Source of the DNA: Euwallacea fornicatus
Lineage: Eukaryota > Arthropoda > Insecta > Coleoptera > Curculionidae
DNA length: 64,000 bases
Direction of reading: 5' to 3'
NCBI RefSeq assembly: GCF_040115645.1
Contig: NC_089574.1
Coordinates: 1,798,001 to 1,862,000, forward strand
Shown here piece after piece: positions 50,601 to 62,393 of this stretch (within the stretch, counting starts at the first letter, position 1; the number at the start of each line of letters is the position of its first letter). A program made the position numbers and the translations under genes. The notes beneath the pieces are model-generated. The model had not been told where the DNA came from. It searched no databases and was given only the letters and a program-made list of their open reading frames with translations.

Positions 50601-52171
50601 TAAAAATCATTTTATTACGCATACATTTATCATATATAATTTTTTTTTTTTAAATTCAAGGGCTTATTTATTCTTTAAGGATATTTTGTGCTTTGATGAT
50701 TTTTAAAAAGTTCTTTGTTACGAAACTATTATTTAAAATAAAAATATCAAAAAAAGTCATTAAAAAAAATTTACCCTTTGCATCTCGGTAACAACATATT
50801 TCCGGACTTATGTTTATAAGAACTTTTTTTGTTGGAATGACCCGACAAAGCACCCCCTTAAATGTTACCGCATCTTTTTTAAACACCCTAGATATCGTCA
50901 CACTTTGTGAAGTTACCCTGTACGTTGGAACACAATTTCTGGAAATGCATCTTTATATGTATTTTAATTCTGGAGAAGAAAAAAATTGTTAATTTTGTTG
51001 ATATAGAAGCTAAGAGAGTCTGGTGCACTATCGTAGGACCCTGTATAAATTTTAAAATTTGTTTAATTCTATGCAAATACATGCGAAGTAAAAAATAAAA
51101 CAGATATTACTATGCTTATACTAGTAATATTAATTTTAAGGCTCAAGACCGCTAATTGGCAATAAATATAATGGGCGCATTCAACTGACAAGGCGTTTAA
51201 GTGTTAATGGTAGCGCACTAGTGATCGCAGGAAAGTACTCATTAACACACGTCTAATTTATCCAAACAGATAAACATCATAACATTTTTATCTTAGAAAT
51301 ATTCATTATAGATATTTATCTGATCTCCATCGAGTGAAATACTTTCCTTCAAAGATAGCGGATTTTAATTGAATCATAATAAAACAACATTTATGCCTAT
51401 CTGGGTATTTGCAATGAATGTGGCCCTAATTCCCTGACAGGTCTAGTCAAAAATGGGCCATTTCGTCCTACTTTGGTCTTGTTCTCTATGTAACATTCGG
51501 TCTTGTTTCAGAAAAATTACGATTTGGAGTCGAAGAACGTCCACATAATAGGCCACTCTTTAGGAGCACATACAGCTGGCTACGCGGGCAATCTAGTTCC
51601 AGGATTGGGAAGGATTACTGGATTGGATCCTGCTGAGCCATACTTCCAGGTGAGTATTAATTTAAAGTTTTGCTACTTTGCTCGCATCTTGCAAACTGTG
51701 TGATAGAAGAGGACTATTCGGAAACTTCGCTGACCATATAGTAGGCTTTTATCCTTTGAAGAATTTACGTTTGTATTCAGGCCGTCCAGAATTTGAATAT
51801 GAGATATTTTAGCGATTCTGGAGAATAAAATAATGAAAAGGTTCTCAGAGCCGCGCCCCAAAAATTGCTTCTTAAGGACGCTAGAGCCCTTCAAAAGGGG
51901 CACTCTGAAGATTTTTTTGTTGGCAATATTTTCGAAAATTTGAGCTAAAATTATGAAACTTGACGTATAGTAATAAGTCGGAAGGGAAGGGTTGTTTGCC
52001 ATAATTGCCGATTTTAGTCAAGGGCGCCGCATAGAGAAGGTTACCTGCGTCAATGTTGCCCTAGCTTCTTTGCTCGTGCCACTTCTTAATTTTTGAAATC
52101 AAACGACTAAATTGCAAATATTTTTAAGTAAAAAAGATTTTTTTATTTCGTCTCGTTAGGATAGACCGATT

Positions 52172-52202
<31 letters not shown>

Positions 52203-55200
52203 CTTTATAAACTAAAGCACGATTACATGGGCATCGGTATCTGCGAAGGGAAGAATTAGAGGACCCACTGAGATGAACGGAGGTCACTTTCAACGTTTGT
52301 TGTGAACAAGTGATAAATCTTCATTAATATTAGTCTTGTCATCGCTGGCTAATAAAAAAATATTTCTATTACAAGGATGCCTACTACATTTAATAAGGAG
52401 CATTTCGACGTCCATGTAATCCTGTGCCGGTCTACAAATGGTTATTTCACTGGAAAACGGTGTAGCTCAGCTATTTATGATTCAGTAATTTGATTTCGGA
52501 AATGAAAAAATTTGAAAAGCAAAAATGCTTGAGCAATATTTGCGCAGCAGACCCCCCGTGAGTGACACTCCCGGCTAAAATCTGCAATTATTAACACAAA
52601 AAAAATCCTTCCAGCTTACATTCAAGTATACCGAATTTCAGAATTTTAGGGAAAATCGTATCGAAAATATTGCAAAAAAAAAAAAAAAACTTTCAAAGTT
52701 TCCCCTTCAAGGAGTCTAGCCGTCTTTGAGAGGTAATTTTTGGGGTATGTGATTATAGGAATTATTTTGCTATTTCAATCTTTAGAATCACCCCCCAGAA
52801 CATTTCCGAACACTCGGTACTTTGCGCACCACAGGACCGGAACCCGTACTAATCTAAATCTAACAATGATAAAATCAACTTTTTGAAAGTTCAACTGCTT
52901 CGAGTAGAAACAGACTTTCAAATTTTCGTTCAAACGCCGAGGTATGAGTTGCCATGTGAAAGATCTCGTTTCAATCACTACTTGCAAAGTCCGTTTTATT
53001 GTATATTCAATTTCAATCACTCCGAACGAGATCGTGGTTTTACCTTACACGACATTGTATTGCAGGGCATGCCAGCCAATATACGACTAGACCCTTCAGA
53101 TGCTGAATTGGTGGACGTGATCCATACTGATGGCAAGGGCATTATTTTCTTAGGTATTAATCGTTTTTGATACGCATGTTCTATAACAATATTGTGTGAG
53201 TATCACAGATAACGACCACAAGCGATTCATCCATTAAATGCAAAAATGTTTTCGAAATCAATATTGTATCAAAGAGCACAACTTGAAGTTGAGCGTGCGC
53301 TAGATTGAGAGGTCATTTTTGCACAATTCATCAAGAATTTCCATTCGCCACTGGGAAATCCTGTAGAGACAATCATGGTATTTTTAATGGAATCATAAAC
53401 GCACGCCATTCCTGTATTGCACTCAGTATTAATTTATACCTATCTTATTAGGTATGCATACTCCGTTTTTTGCAGGGTATGGAATGTCCCAACCTTGCGG
53501 CCATTTAGACTTTTATCCGAACGATGGCAAGGAGCAGCCTGGGTGCGATATTACGCAAACCCCTTTAGTGCCTTTAACACTTATAAGGTAGATATGAAAA
53601 ATCAATACGTATTTACGTTACAGTTAAATAAATCAAACACTTGTAATTGTCGGTGTGCTGCAAAGACATACAGGGTGAATCTTAAAAAGGGGGCTTCTTC
53701 TTGACACGACATAGACCTCGAAGAGCTAAACAAGATCTTTATACAACATCTTTTCAACATTTCAATAGCGTCTTGATGTGAGAATTTTTAAACGGCCAAT
53801 TTCCTAATGGATGGAATTGGGCAATGAAATGGCCCTTCAGATCGCCAGGCCTAAATCCGTGTGATTTTTTTGCCATGAGGTTATATAAAAAGTTCGGTGT
53901 TTACCGTTGAAATTAACACGGTGGCAAAGTTGCACGAACAGAAAGGAAACGCCGCAGAAATAACTCGAGGAAAAAAACCTCTTCTAGCAACATGTACGGA
54001 ATCGTGACTTGGGCGAGCGACAACGCTTACAAACGAAACCAATGGCGACAATTGCGAACGCACTTCGCGGCCAGGCCCGGACTGAAGGTTTTTCCATGTA
54101 TTAAAACTTTTACACGCGCATGTTTCGATTGTTTTTTAGATTTGGAAAAAAGTGTTACATAAAGCTTTCGCCAGGCTTCTTGGGGCGTACGTAGTGTTGG
54201 AAGGAAAATCTCTTTCCATCTTTTGATTTGCGGGACGTGGAAGTTTTAAACGTACTTTTTATTTTTTCCTATAGCTGTGACAGTGTCCGAGACATTTAAT
54301 TAAAATTTCGGTATGTGAAAGGGGGTCTCCAAGTGGCATCGATTTGCACTGGGGACGTATACGTAGTTTCCATGAAACCTTTTCGACGTGAGTCGCGTTT
54401 GAATGACGATAGATCGGGATTTCCAGACCTGACACACGGTCTCACGTGTTTTCAAACAAGTTTATGAGTACTTCGGCATGCAGGACTGGACGATGAGGAA
54501 ACTTTGTCTTCATCTCATTTTTCGCAGTACCGATGCAACGCACAGACGCGCTTAAAGTACATTTCAACAGGACGTTAGGACTTCTACAAAAATAAGTAGC
54601 TCTAATGTATTTGTCACGACTCAAAGCTTATCCATTACCCTAATGCCATTTGATTTTTTTTAATCAGTATTTTTCCGCAAGACCGACGAAGCTAGAGTGA
54701 GTTAATCGGGATATATTGCGCTATCGCCATAGCGCTAATCAATCAACGCCTGAGGTCTCACCTTTTACAGCGTGTTTCTTAATCGATGGTCAAAAATGAA
54801 ACGGGTGAATCATAAGCTTATTTCAAGATAAGGGCACTTGCCAAATTGCTTCCATTTCGACTTACAGGGTGCAGATGTTTCATTTTTTTCGGATTTTCAT
54901 AAATTCCTCAGTTGTTCGTGAAGATAATTAATACAAAATTCGTAGCAACAATAATTTCAGCATTGCGAACAAACTGAAATGGCAATTGTTTCAAATACTC
55001 TACATGGTGTTACTTCTTCCAGGGCGGGTCTCAATATTTTACATTTTTTATCACGTTATTAGCTTTTATTCGTCAACTTCATTTAGCCCCTTCTTCAGGG
55101 GCCTCTTCAGCTTTTTTGAGTTAGAAACTACAGTCTGAGTGATATTTGCAAAAATACCTAACTACGTTCGTCCCGATTGAAATACTTCTATACCAGTGGG

Positions 55201-58200
55201 CACTCAAGAAGAGTTAAAGAATAGAATTCTAATGCTCGTCAAACGAAATACATCTGGAATTTCCCACAGGTAATCCTCGGGAGCACGGGTAACATGTTAT
55301 ATTTTGGTAAAAGGACATTTTCAGGAATCACTTTGATTATAATACAAATTAGCAGTTTTGCTTTTTGCAAATATCTCTTAAACTGAAGAGGCAGGAAAGT
55401 TAATAAAAGGCATAAGGGATTAAGTGCAGTTAATGAATCGAATCTAAATAACAGGTGTGCAAAAAGAAACTGAGCAATGAAGTTATATGCAATGAAAAAA
55501 CATGCTTAGACACGTTCAATTCGCCTGCAATTGTAAGCAGGTGTTGTTCATTTATGACTTTTTATATGATAAAAGTTTCAGTTGCTCAGGAGCTGTAGTT
55601 CAGTGCACAAAACGTAAATAGAGACATGGACATTTCCAAGCAATATTTGAGAATATCAATGTTGTTCTGTTTTAAACTGAAAAAAAAATGCTGCTGAAAC
55701 AACAGAAATGGTTAATTCGGCTTGGGGAGGTTGGAAAATCCATGCCAAACTGAAAAACAGCTTGCAGAGCAGTTAGGAGTAACTCAACGAGCAGTTTCAG
55801 TTCGGTCGCATGGAATGGGAAAAATTCAAAAAAAAGCAGGAAAATGGGTTCCTCGTGAGCCAACCGAAGACAATAAAAATCGAAGAGTTGACATCTGCAC
55901 GAACTTGCTTTCTCGGTATAAAAGAAAGAATTTTCTGCATAATATTATTACGGGAGATGAAAAGTGGATTTTGTGTGACAATCCTAAGCGCAGAAAACCG
56001 TGGGTTGACCCAGACCAGCCATCCACATCGGTTGCAAAACCAAACGTTCACGCCAAGAAAATCTTACCGTGTGTGTCTGGTGGGATTGTAAAGGAGTCAT
56101 TTACTATGAGCTTCTGAAACCCGTTACAGCTGACCGTTATCAGGCCCAAATGATGAAATTAAGCGATGCTCTGGAGGAAAAAAGACCATTTACGGGCCAA
56201 GGGAGTCGGAAAGTGATAATGCTCGTCCGCATACAGCTAAACCGACCCAGGAACTCATCTTCTCGTTAGGCTGGGAGATGCTCCAGCATGCGGCGTATTC
56301 TCCAGACTTGGCTCCTTCCGACTTCCACTCGTTCAGATCCGTGCAGTCTCATTTAGCTGACCAACGATTCTTTAACGTTGAAGATATACGAAAATGGCTC
56401 GATAACTATTTTTCGTCGAAACCACTGAGCTTCCATCGCGAGGGCATCCATCATCTACCCAGTAAATGGCAAGAGATCATGGAGAGTTATGGAAATTATT
56501 TTGATTACTAATATTTTCAATAACTGTGTTTTTAATGAGGCTTAATTCCACCAAAAAATGCTCAGTTGCTTTATACGGGGTGTCCCACAAGTGTTTCATT
56601 ATATTTCAGTGGGTAATAGTACATTGAAAAATAACATGACTCCCTATATAAACCATATTCCAATAATGCTTCATTAAGAAGATACAGGGTGTTAAACTTT
56701 ATTTAAAAAATCTAACTTTTATTGATATATTCAAAACCGTTTGAGATATGCAAGTGAAATTTGGCATGTTTTGAGAGTTAATGTAGACGCATTTATTTAT
56801 GCAAAAGGGCTATTTTTCGTTTCACCAGTGACGTGCGTACGGACACCTCTCGGCACATTTTTAAAGAAAAACATGGTGCGCCACTGCTTTTTATCAAAAT
56901 AAAAATTATTTTTAGAAGTTTAATTTCATTTAGAAGAAAAATGCTCACTTGACTCTTTTTCGTCCGACCTACCGTTTGCCAGTAAAAAATTGAATACCGT
57001 CTATATGCACGATATTCTCTAAATGGTTTTAATAACATTAAGTTTGTTTTAAATATTATTTATTTGCTATAACATTATAGAAATTGTTCAAATCGGTGGC
57101 CATTTTGTTCAATACATAATTGAGCTCGCCTGTTCATTGATACTCTGATACGTTGAAATATTCCAGGTGTGTTTCAAGTTTAACACCCTGTATCTTCTTA
57201 ATGAAGCATTATTGGAATATGGTTTATATAGGGAGTCATACTATTTTTCAATGTACTATTACCCACTGAAATATAATGAAACACTTGTGGGACACCCTGT
57301 ATATTGTAAAAAAACTTCTGATGTAAAATACTGAGAAGGAACACGAAAAAACTAACTCCCTGTAGGGTATTTTGGATCGTTGCTGTTTCAGCTCGTCGAC
57401 GATGCAAAAATTGCTGCAATCCTGAGTTAATTGGCTTTATAAGTAACGGAGAAATTCGCGAAAACCGGAAAAAAGCTAGTTCAACACCCTGTAAACGAAA
57501 ACGGAAACAACTGGGGGCACGTCTCGATATGAAGTTTTTATCTTAAAATGAGTTTGTGATTGACCCAATTTGTTTTTCATGATCTATGAGGAAACACCAC
57601 ATAGCCCGCGCCATTCGCTCACAACTCCGTACGTTTTTGTGACGAATTTGAGTGAAGCATGATCCGCTGAGGAAATGAATAAATTTTTACGCCCCTCGTT
57701 GGTAACTTCGTTACCTTCTAATGTTTCCACGTGTTTTTATCGTTTTTTGGATGTAAGGAGAAATTGCTATGGAGTAAACCTGAACGCGAATCCGTCCAGT
57801 TAAAATAGAGCCCGAAGCGATTTATGTGTACCTGATAAGGGAAAACGTGTTTTTCTTACAAAAGCGTTTCAAAGTCGATCAAGTGGAATTTTCTCGTATC
57901 ACAAAACACGAGTAACACACACACACACACACACAAAATGCATGCGGCATTCGGGTTAATTTAAAGTTCGTATGATTCTGATAGAACTTTCTACTTTCCT
58001 GATAATTGAGGTTACATATAAACCCGAGCTGCTTCTCTCTACTTGTTGACACTCTTAAATAAATAAATATATTCCCACACTACTGCTTACTACCATTGAT
58101 CAAAGCCATAGAGGAGAATAAACATAATAAATCCCCCAATAAAAATTAATTCACGAAGAAATCTATCTTGCCATTTTACACCATTGAATAACTACTGAAC

Positions 58201-61200
58201 TCGCCTCAATATTTTACGAGAAGAGTTTTACTGCCAACCATTGAGTATAATGAATGAATAAATGAATGAATGCACTTGTGATGTAATGAAGCGTGGAAAC
58301 AGACTCGATAGGAGGATGTCTGCATTATCCTGGCGCCTTCTTAATCTCCTGGTAATTTTAGTTACAGGTTACATTACAATCCTAAATCTCATTGCAATGT
58401 CGCAGGTCAGTGCTGTTCCGGTATTTCCGTAATAAGTTACGAATCTCTCTAGTGATGTAATAATAATTGTGCATTTTTACACTCTTCTTAGCAGCGTCCT
58501 TCGCATCACTCGAGTATTTATTATTATTATTATTCGCCTTCTAGTCCCAATTGTATGATATGATTTTCTTACATATATAACCTTTTTCTGTTCTCCTAAT
58601 TTATTTTTTTTTCAGCCAAACTCTAATCTAACAACATCGTATGCTATCGCGTTTGTGATTCCTTAACACCACTGGTGCTTTGCTATTCTCCTGATACTTC
58701 AGGTTTCAACTCTACCCGATTTCGGCAAATTCATATGGTTGTTGTTAGTCGGTCGTTCGGTTATATATTTGGTAGTAGTCGTAGTAGTGGATAGACAGAC
58801 TATTTAGACACATTCCATGCTTCCAGATCATACGTAAATAGCATTTTTCCATAAACCGGGGTAGCGGAGAGTACCGTATAGCGCTTGTAGAAAGTACCGC
58901 AACACGTTTATTTATAATTTTCACAAACCAAAAATTAAAAAAAAAAACGCTTAACACGAATCATTTTATTTAAAAGAAGGCATTTTAATGCGTCGTTTTC
59001 AATGTCCAAATTTTTCACCCCTATCCAGCTACCCCTACGAACTTTTTGTTTTTAAATGGAAAGGTCCACGTTATAGTACATATATCAAATGAAGAGTAAT
59101 TCAACAAGGGTACCACGGTATGCTCAGAACTTACATTGGATCACCAGTTCCGTTAAAAAATAAAATTATTAGATACAAAATCGAGTTGAAATTCCTACAG
59201 TAAATACTCAAACCGTGCTCCAGTAACAATTTGATAAACACTCAGTCGTTCCTCAAACTTTTGTATGCATTCATTTAGTGTTGCTTCTGTTATTAATTTT
59301 AATTCTGTTTAAATTTTGAGACGTAAATAATCTAAATTGTGTTGTGAACCGAATCTTTTAAGTGAGCACACAGAAAAAAATCGAGGGGCGTAAGATCTGG
59401 AGATTACGGCGGCCATTTCGTTGCGCCTCTTTTATCCATCCATCTCCTAGGAAGAATCTCACCACGACATTAGTTATAGCACAATGTGGTGGTGCACCAT
59501 CCTGTTGGAACCAAACGTCATTTATTGGCTACTTGTTCCCCATTTTCTGCAAGAAAAATTGTGGCGATTGATACAACCATTTCGTTTTGCAATACGTGCA
59601 AGTATGATGCATCATTTAAGTTTCTCTCTACGAAAAATGGACGTATGAATTGATTGAATGATTATACCCGCCCCTACAATGATTTTTTGCAGATGCCGCG
59701 TGTGCAGAGTCTGCATCCAATGAAGATTTTTTATAAATCAATAGCGACAATTGTTAAATCGATGAATCGAAGATCCATTTAAACAAAACGTTGTGTATCC
59801 GAAAATAAAACTATTGAAAAAAAATTATTTTCCTGAATGGTATTTTTGCACCAATTCACAAAATTCGATTCTGCGATCAAAATCTTCAGGCATTAACACT
59901 TGGACAAGGGAAGTTTTGTATGTATGAAGTTTTTTCCGTGTTAAAATATCGCTTATCAACTTTGGAGGTACATCCATTTCCTCGGTAAATTTGCTGATGG
60001 AGTGTGTGGGATTTTCATCGATAGATAAAAGAATGTCTAGTGTTTTATCGTCACCAGTTGCTGTTCCAGGTGTTCCATATCTTGAAGCAGCTTTTACGCT
60101 TCCAGTTTGTTAATTTTTTTATTAATCCGACAAGCTAAATTCTATCAATACGTCACCAATCGGGCATCGATGGATACTTTTCTCTAAATATGAGACACAC
60201 CTCTTTGTAAATTCTTCTGCGATCTCCATATCCCAAAAATATTAAAATTTCAGTTTTTGGCTTACACTGAAGACGATTTGGAACTTCTATCTATGTCTTA
60301 TTGTCATTTTTCCACTCTGTTTCAAAAAGACATACAGATGGATTGTCCATCTAGGAAGCAAAGAGTAGAGCTTGTAACCATTATGAGACATGTATTTTGT
60401 TCTTTTTTTTTAAGGAACTATAGCCCCAGTTTTAATTCCGAATATACCGTAGTATCCATTATTGAATTACATTTCATTTGATATACAACAATGAGTATTT
60501 TTTTATTTGAAAATAAAAAGTTAGCAGAGGTAGTTAGATAGAGATGCATTTTTTTCTAATTGTGGCGAATGAGATGGCAGTCTTTGCAGTCCAAACCGGG
60601 GACTAAGTTGGTTTCATTCCGCAACTAGTTACATAAAGAAAGTATGTACCTTCATTTCGTAAGTCAGTAAATAGATACAACCAATACCAACAATGGTTGC
60701 TGTAGTCTTTTTTTTCAATCCAGATTCGGGTTGAAATATACATAAAGAAGTCTGATGACGACTTCTACAACACCGCGCTTTCTTATTTACCCACCCTTTG
60801 CATTAAATCACAATGTAATTGAAAGTTTTTCATATTATTGTATTATTAGAGATGGTTTGGAGGAGGCGTCTCGAGTTCTGGTGGCCTGCAATCACGTCAG
60901 AGCAATTAAGCTCTTTATTGATAGCATCAATACGCAATGTCCCTATATAGGTAAGTGGTGAAACTATTCAGAAAGCTTCAAATTTGCAAAAAAATAAATG
61001 AACCTGGAACAGATCCAGAAACTTACATTCGCCCCTATGACAACATCTTTCTTTGAAAACCTTGACGAGCTTACTTGCAAGAGGCTTGTGCGGGTGACAA
61101 TTTTGTGTTCCACCATAGGAGTGAATAACTTGATATCCTAAAAAAATTACTAAAAGATTTTCGAGACTATTTTCTTTTTTTCCTTTAGGTAGACAATGCT

Positions 61201-62393
61201 CCAGTTTCAAACAATTTATGGGCGGAAAATGCTTCGGATGCAAAGGCGGCACGACTTGTGCAGTGATGGGATACAAGGCAGACACCAGTTTAGGATTTTT
61301 AGAAAACGAAGTTCAGCCTCAAGCTAAACTACAAGAAGCTGTAGGAAATAAATACTTCCTCGCAACCGGAAGAGACTACCCATTCTGTCGTAAGTTTTAA
61401 ACATTAAGTGCTAACTAGTGAGAGTTCCATATATATTTCTCTGCAGTTTTAAGAACACATTAAAGACTTGGTTTATAATGGTGACTAAGGTACATGATTA
61501 ACTCATAGTGTGCATCCACTTAAAGAGGCATTTTAACGGATTTTTTTACGTCCGCATTAACTTACTGAATTTAAAGAAAAATTATACGAAGGAGGGTTGA
61601 AGAATGCCTTTCTTTTCAGAACAAGTCTATCGAGTTAGTGTCGATTTAGCCAAACCTGCATACGCAGAGAACTGGGTTCAAGGCAGGCTTAAGGCTTCGT
61701 TGTATAGTCCGAGTGGAGTCATAAGGGTCGATCTTACCCCTGCAGAAACTAAGCTGGCGCATGGTACCAGTTACACCACAGTAGTGGCCCATCCTGTTGA
61801 TTTAGGTAGGTAATTAATTTTTCCGAAATTAGTGCATCCGCCACGTTATTAAAAATAGGTAGCACACCACACCTTTAGATTTCGATTAAAAAATGTTTCA
61901 ATTAAAAGAAAGTATCTTTTTAGAACGTAGTAACTTTTAGGAGACACATAGTGAAAGGCGAATATTACTTTTAGAGAGGTATAGTAATTATTATCTACCG
62001 ACTCATTTTATGAATATAATAAAAATTGTAAAACAAGACATTTGTTTTTTATAGCTGGGGGCATTAGGAAAGTCGAATTGAACTGGATTTACGACATGAA
62101 CGTGTTAGAACCAAAGACTCTCTGCCTGTTTTGGTGTAACGACCATCTTTACGTGAAAAGTGTAAACGTGGATCAACTTGAATTGCCGGGCAGAGGGTAC
62201 GCATTATACTACACATATCATTACAATATTCATATTAAATTTTTTTATTCTTATTAGAAAACGTGACGCCAAATATTCAAACAGATTATGCTCCAAAGGA
62301 AAAAAAGAATATGTGGATATAGCCAATAATGGAAAAGGCATTTTTCTGGATTCGTGCAACGCAGTGTCTACAGATAAAAGCGACAGAAGTTAA
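44685..62393 (+). CDS. Pancreatic-lipase-family secreted lipase with PLAT domain
   Basis: Twelve coding exons: 44685-44823, 44877-45031, 45361-45471, 49663-49815, 51512-51649, 53066-53153, 53476-53587, 60850-60950, 61189-61389, 61620-61805, 62055-62196 and 62258-62393 (TAA). They sum to 1662 nt, or 553 residues, all in phase. Residues 1-21 form a signal peptide. The order of motifs follows vertebrate PNLIP: CYDELGC, NTRFILYT, KFIVHGFIDT, NVIVVDWAGGS, GHSLGAHTAG (Ser202), GLDPAEPYF (Asp225), GMSQPCGHLDFYPN and ACNHVRA (His314). The Ser-Asp and Ser-His spacings match the mammalian enzyme. After a Cys-rich loop, exons 10-12 (about 400-553) form a PLAT-like beta-sandwich. It should hydrolyse acyl esters of neutral lipids or phospholipids outside the cell, probably in gut or haemolymph. 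Three introns are large (4.2, 1.7 and 7.3 kb) and loaded with transposons. Exact substrate is not inferable. Confidence 0.95.
47733..49145. mobile_element. Foldback element, about 1.4 kb, in lipase intron 3
   Basis: The left arm (47733-47955) starts TACAGGGTATCCAAACGAAA. The right arm (48935-49145), read in reverse, matches it throughout. Shared blocks include AAGTCCCA(C/A)CCC, GTCAGCAG, GTGTTTAATAAAC(A/G)TGTGCC and TTTAAATTCTGCGTTT. Arms are about 210-220 nt. The spacer has no coding content but holds an orphan GGGACACCCTGTATA end at 48894. A 116-codon frame overlapping its left edge is not credible. Confidence 0.75.
50204..50893. mobile_element. Foldback element, about 0.7 kb, in lipase intron 4
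   Basis: The left end is ACAGGGTGTTTGAAAAATG and the right end, reversed, is TAGGGTGTTTAAAAAAGATG. The arms continue with GCGG(C/T)AA, AGGGGG and AAAAAAAGTTCTTATAAA over about 100 nt. The spacer is AT-rich without frames. Confidence 0.75.
51778..52810. mobile_element. Foldback element, about 1.0 kb, in lipase intron 5
   Basis: Arms of about 260 nt (51778-52040 and 52545-52810) are inverted copies. Shared blocks are CCCCAAAAATT, CTAGA(G/C), GCAATATTTTCGA and ATTTTAG. The spacer contains a 26-nt A run (52172-52197) and a segment at 52355-52460 that matches the partial copy at 10570-10665. This places both in one family. No coding content. Confidence 0.7.
52172..52197. repeat. Poly(A) run of 26
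   Basis: Homopolymer within the spacer of the foldback element. Confidence 0.85.
53770..54085 (+). pseudogene. ITm transposase relic in lipase intron 7
   Basis: The plus-strand frame reads FPNGWNWAMKWPFRSPGLNP followed by CDFFAMRLYKKFGVY. This matches FP.RWIGRGGP..WPPRSPDLTPLDFFLWGYLK. A degraded C-terminal tail follows. An ATACAGGGTGAATC end lies just upstream at 53669. Frames are broken. Confidence 0.65.
55452..56578 (+). mobile_element. Mariner transposon with broken transposase, lipase intron 7
   Basis: The frames at 55722-56117 and 56278-56511, with a shifted piece between, cover most of a mariner transposase. The HTH region has EKQLAEQLGVTQRAVS. The first catalytic block is ITGDEKWILCDNPKRRKPWV. 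A central block with YYELLKPVTADRYQAQMMK follows. The third catalytic block is AAYSPDLAPSDFHSFRS, and the end is WQEIMESYGNYFDY. Frameshifts occur near 56050, and near 56217, where the stretch before NARPHTAKP has lost its LLHD-like codons and with them the second catalytic Asp. Terminal repeats share AAACTGAGCA/TGCTCAGTT (left about 55455-55478, right about 56556-56575). The element is inactive. Its right end abuts a foldback element. Confidence 0.88.
56572..57303. mobile_element. Foldback element, about 0.73 kb, nearly perfect arms
   Basis: The left arm (about 56576-56705) starts GGGTGTCCCACAAGTGTTTC. The right arm (about 57175-57301) is its near-identical reverse complement, ending AACACTTGTGGGACACCC. 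Arms are about 125 nt with only a handful of differences. Both sides are flanked by TATA. Each arm contains a second ACAGGGTGTTAAAC motif at its inner end. The spacer has no coding frame. The high arm identity suggests it is younger than the others in the window. Confidence 0.85.
57304..59329. other. Part of lipase intron 7, microsatellites only
   Basis: Holds (AC)n at 57915-57934, a TGAA-type repeat at 58251-58272, (ATT)n at 58516-58534 and an orphan CACCCTGT end at 57486. No gene. Confidence 0.5.
57915..57934. repeat. (AC)n microsatellite
   Basis: Ten tandem AC units. Confidence 0.9.
59330..60115 (-). pseudogene. ITm transposase relic, antisense in lipase intron 7
   Basis: Minus-strand frames give, in order: RYGTPGTATGDDKTLDILLS and ISKFTEEMDVPPKLISDILT (N-terminal helix-turn-helix), DFDRRIEFCELVQ, TTFCLNGSSIHRFNNCRY, then VWFQQDGAPPHCAITNVVV. 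This is the domain order of insect ITm transposases. A stop interrupts after about 95 codons and further shifts follow. The C-terminal PPRSPDL block is eroded to near 59390. It is the most complete copy of this family in the window. Confidence 0.85.
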
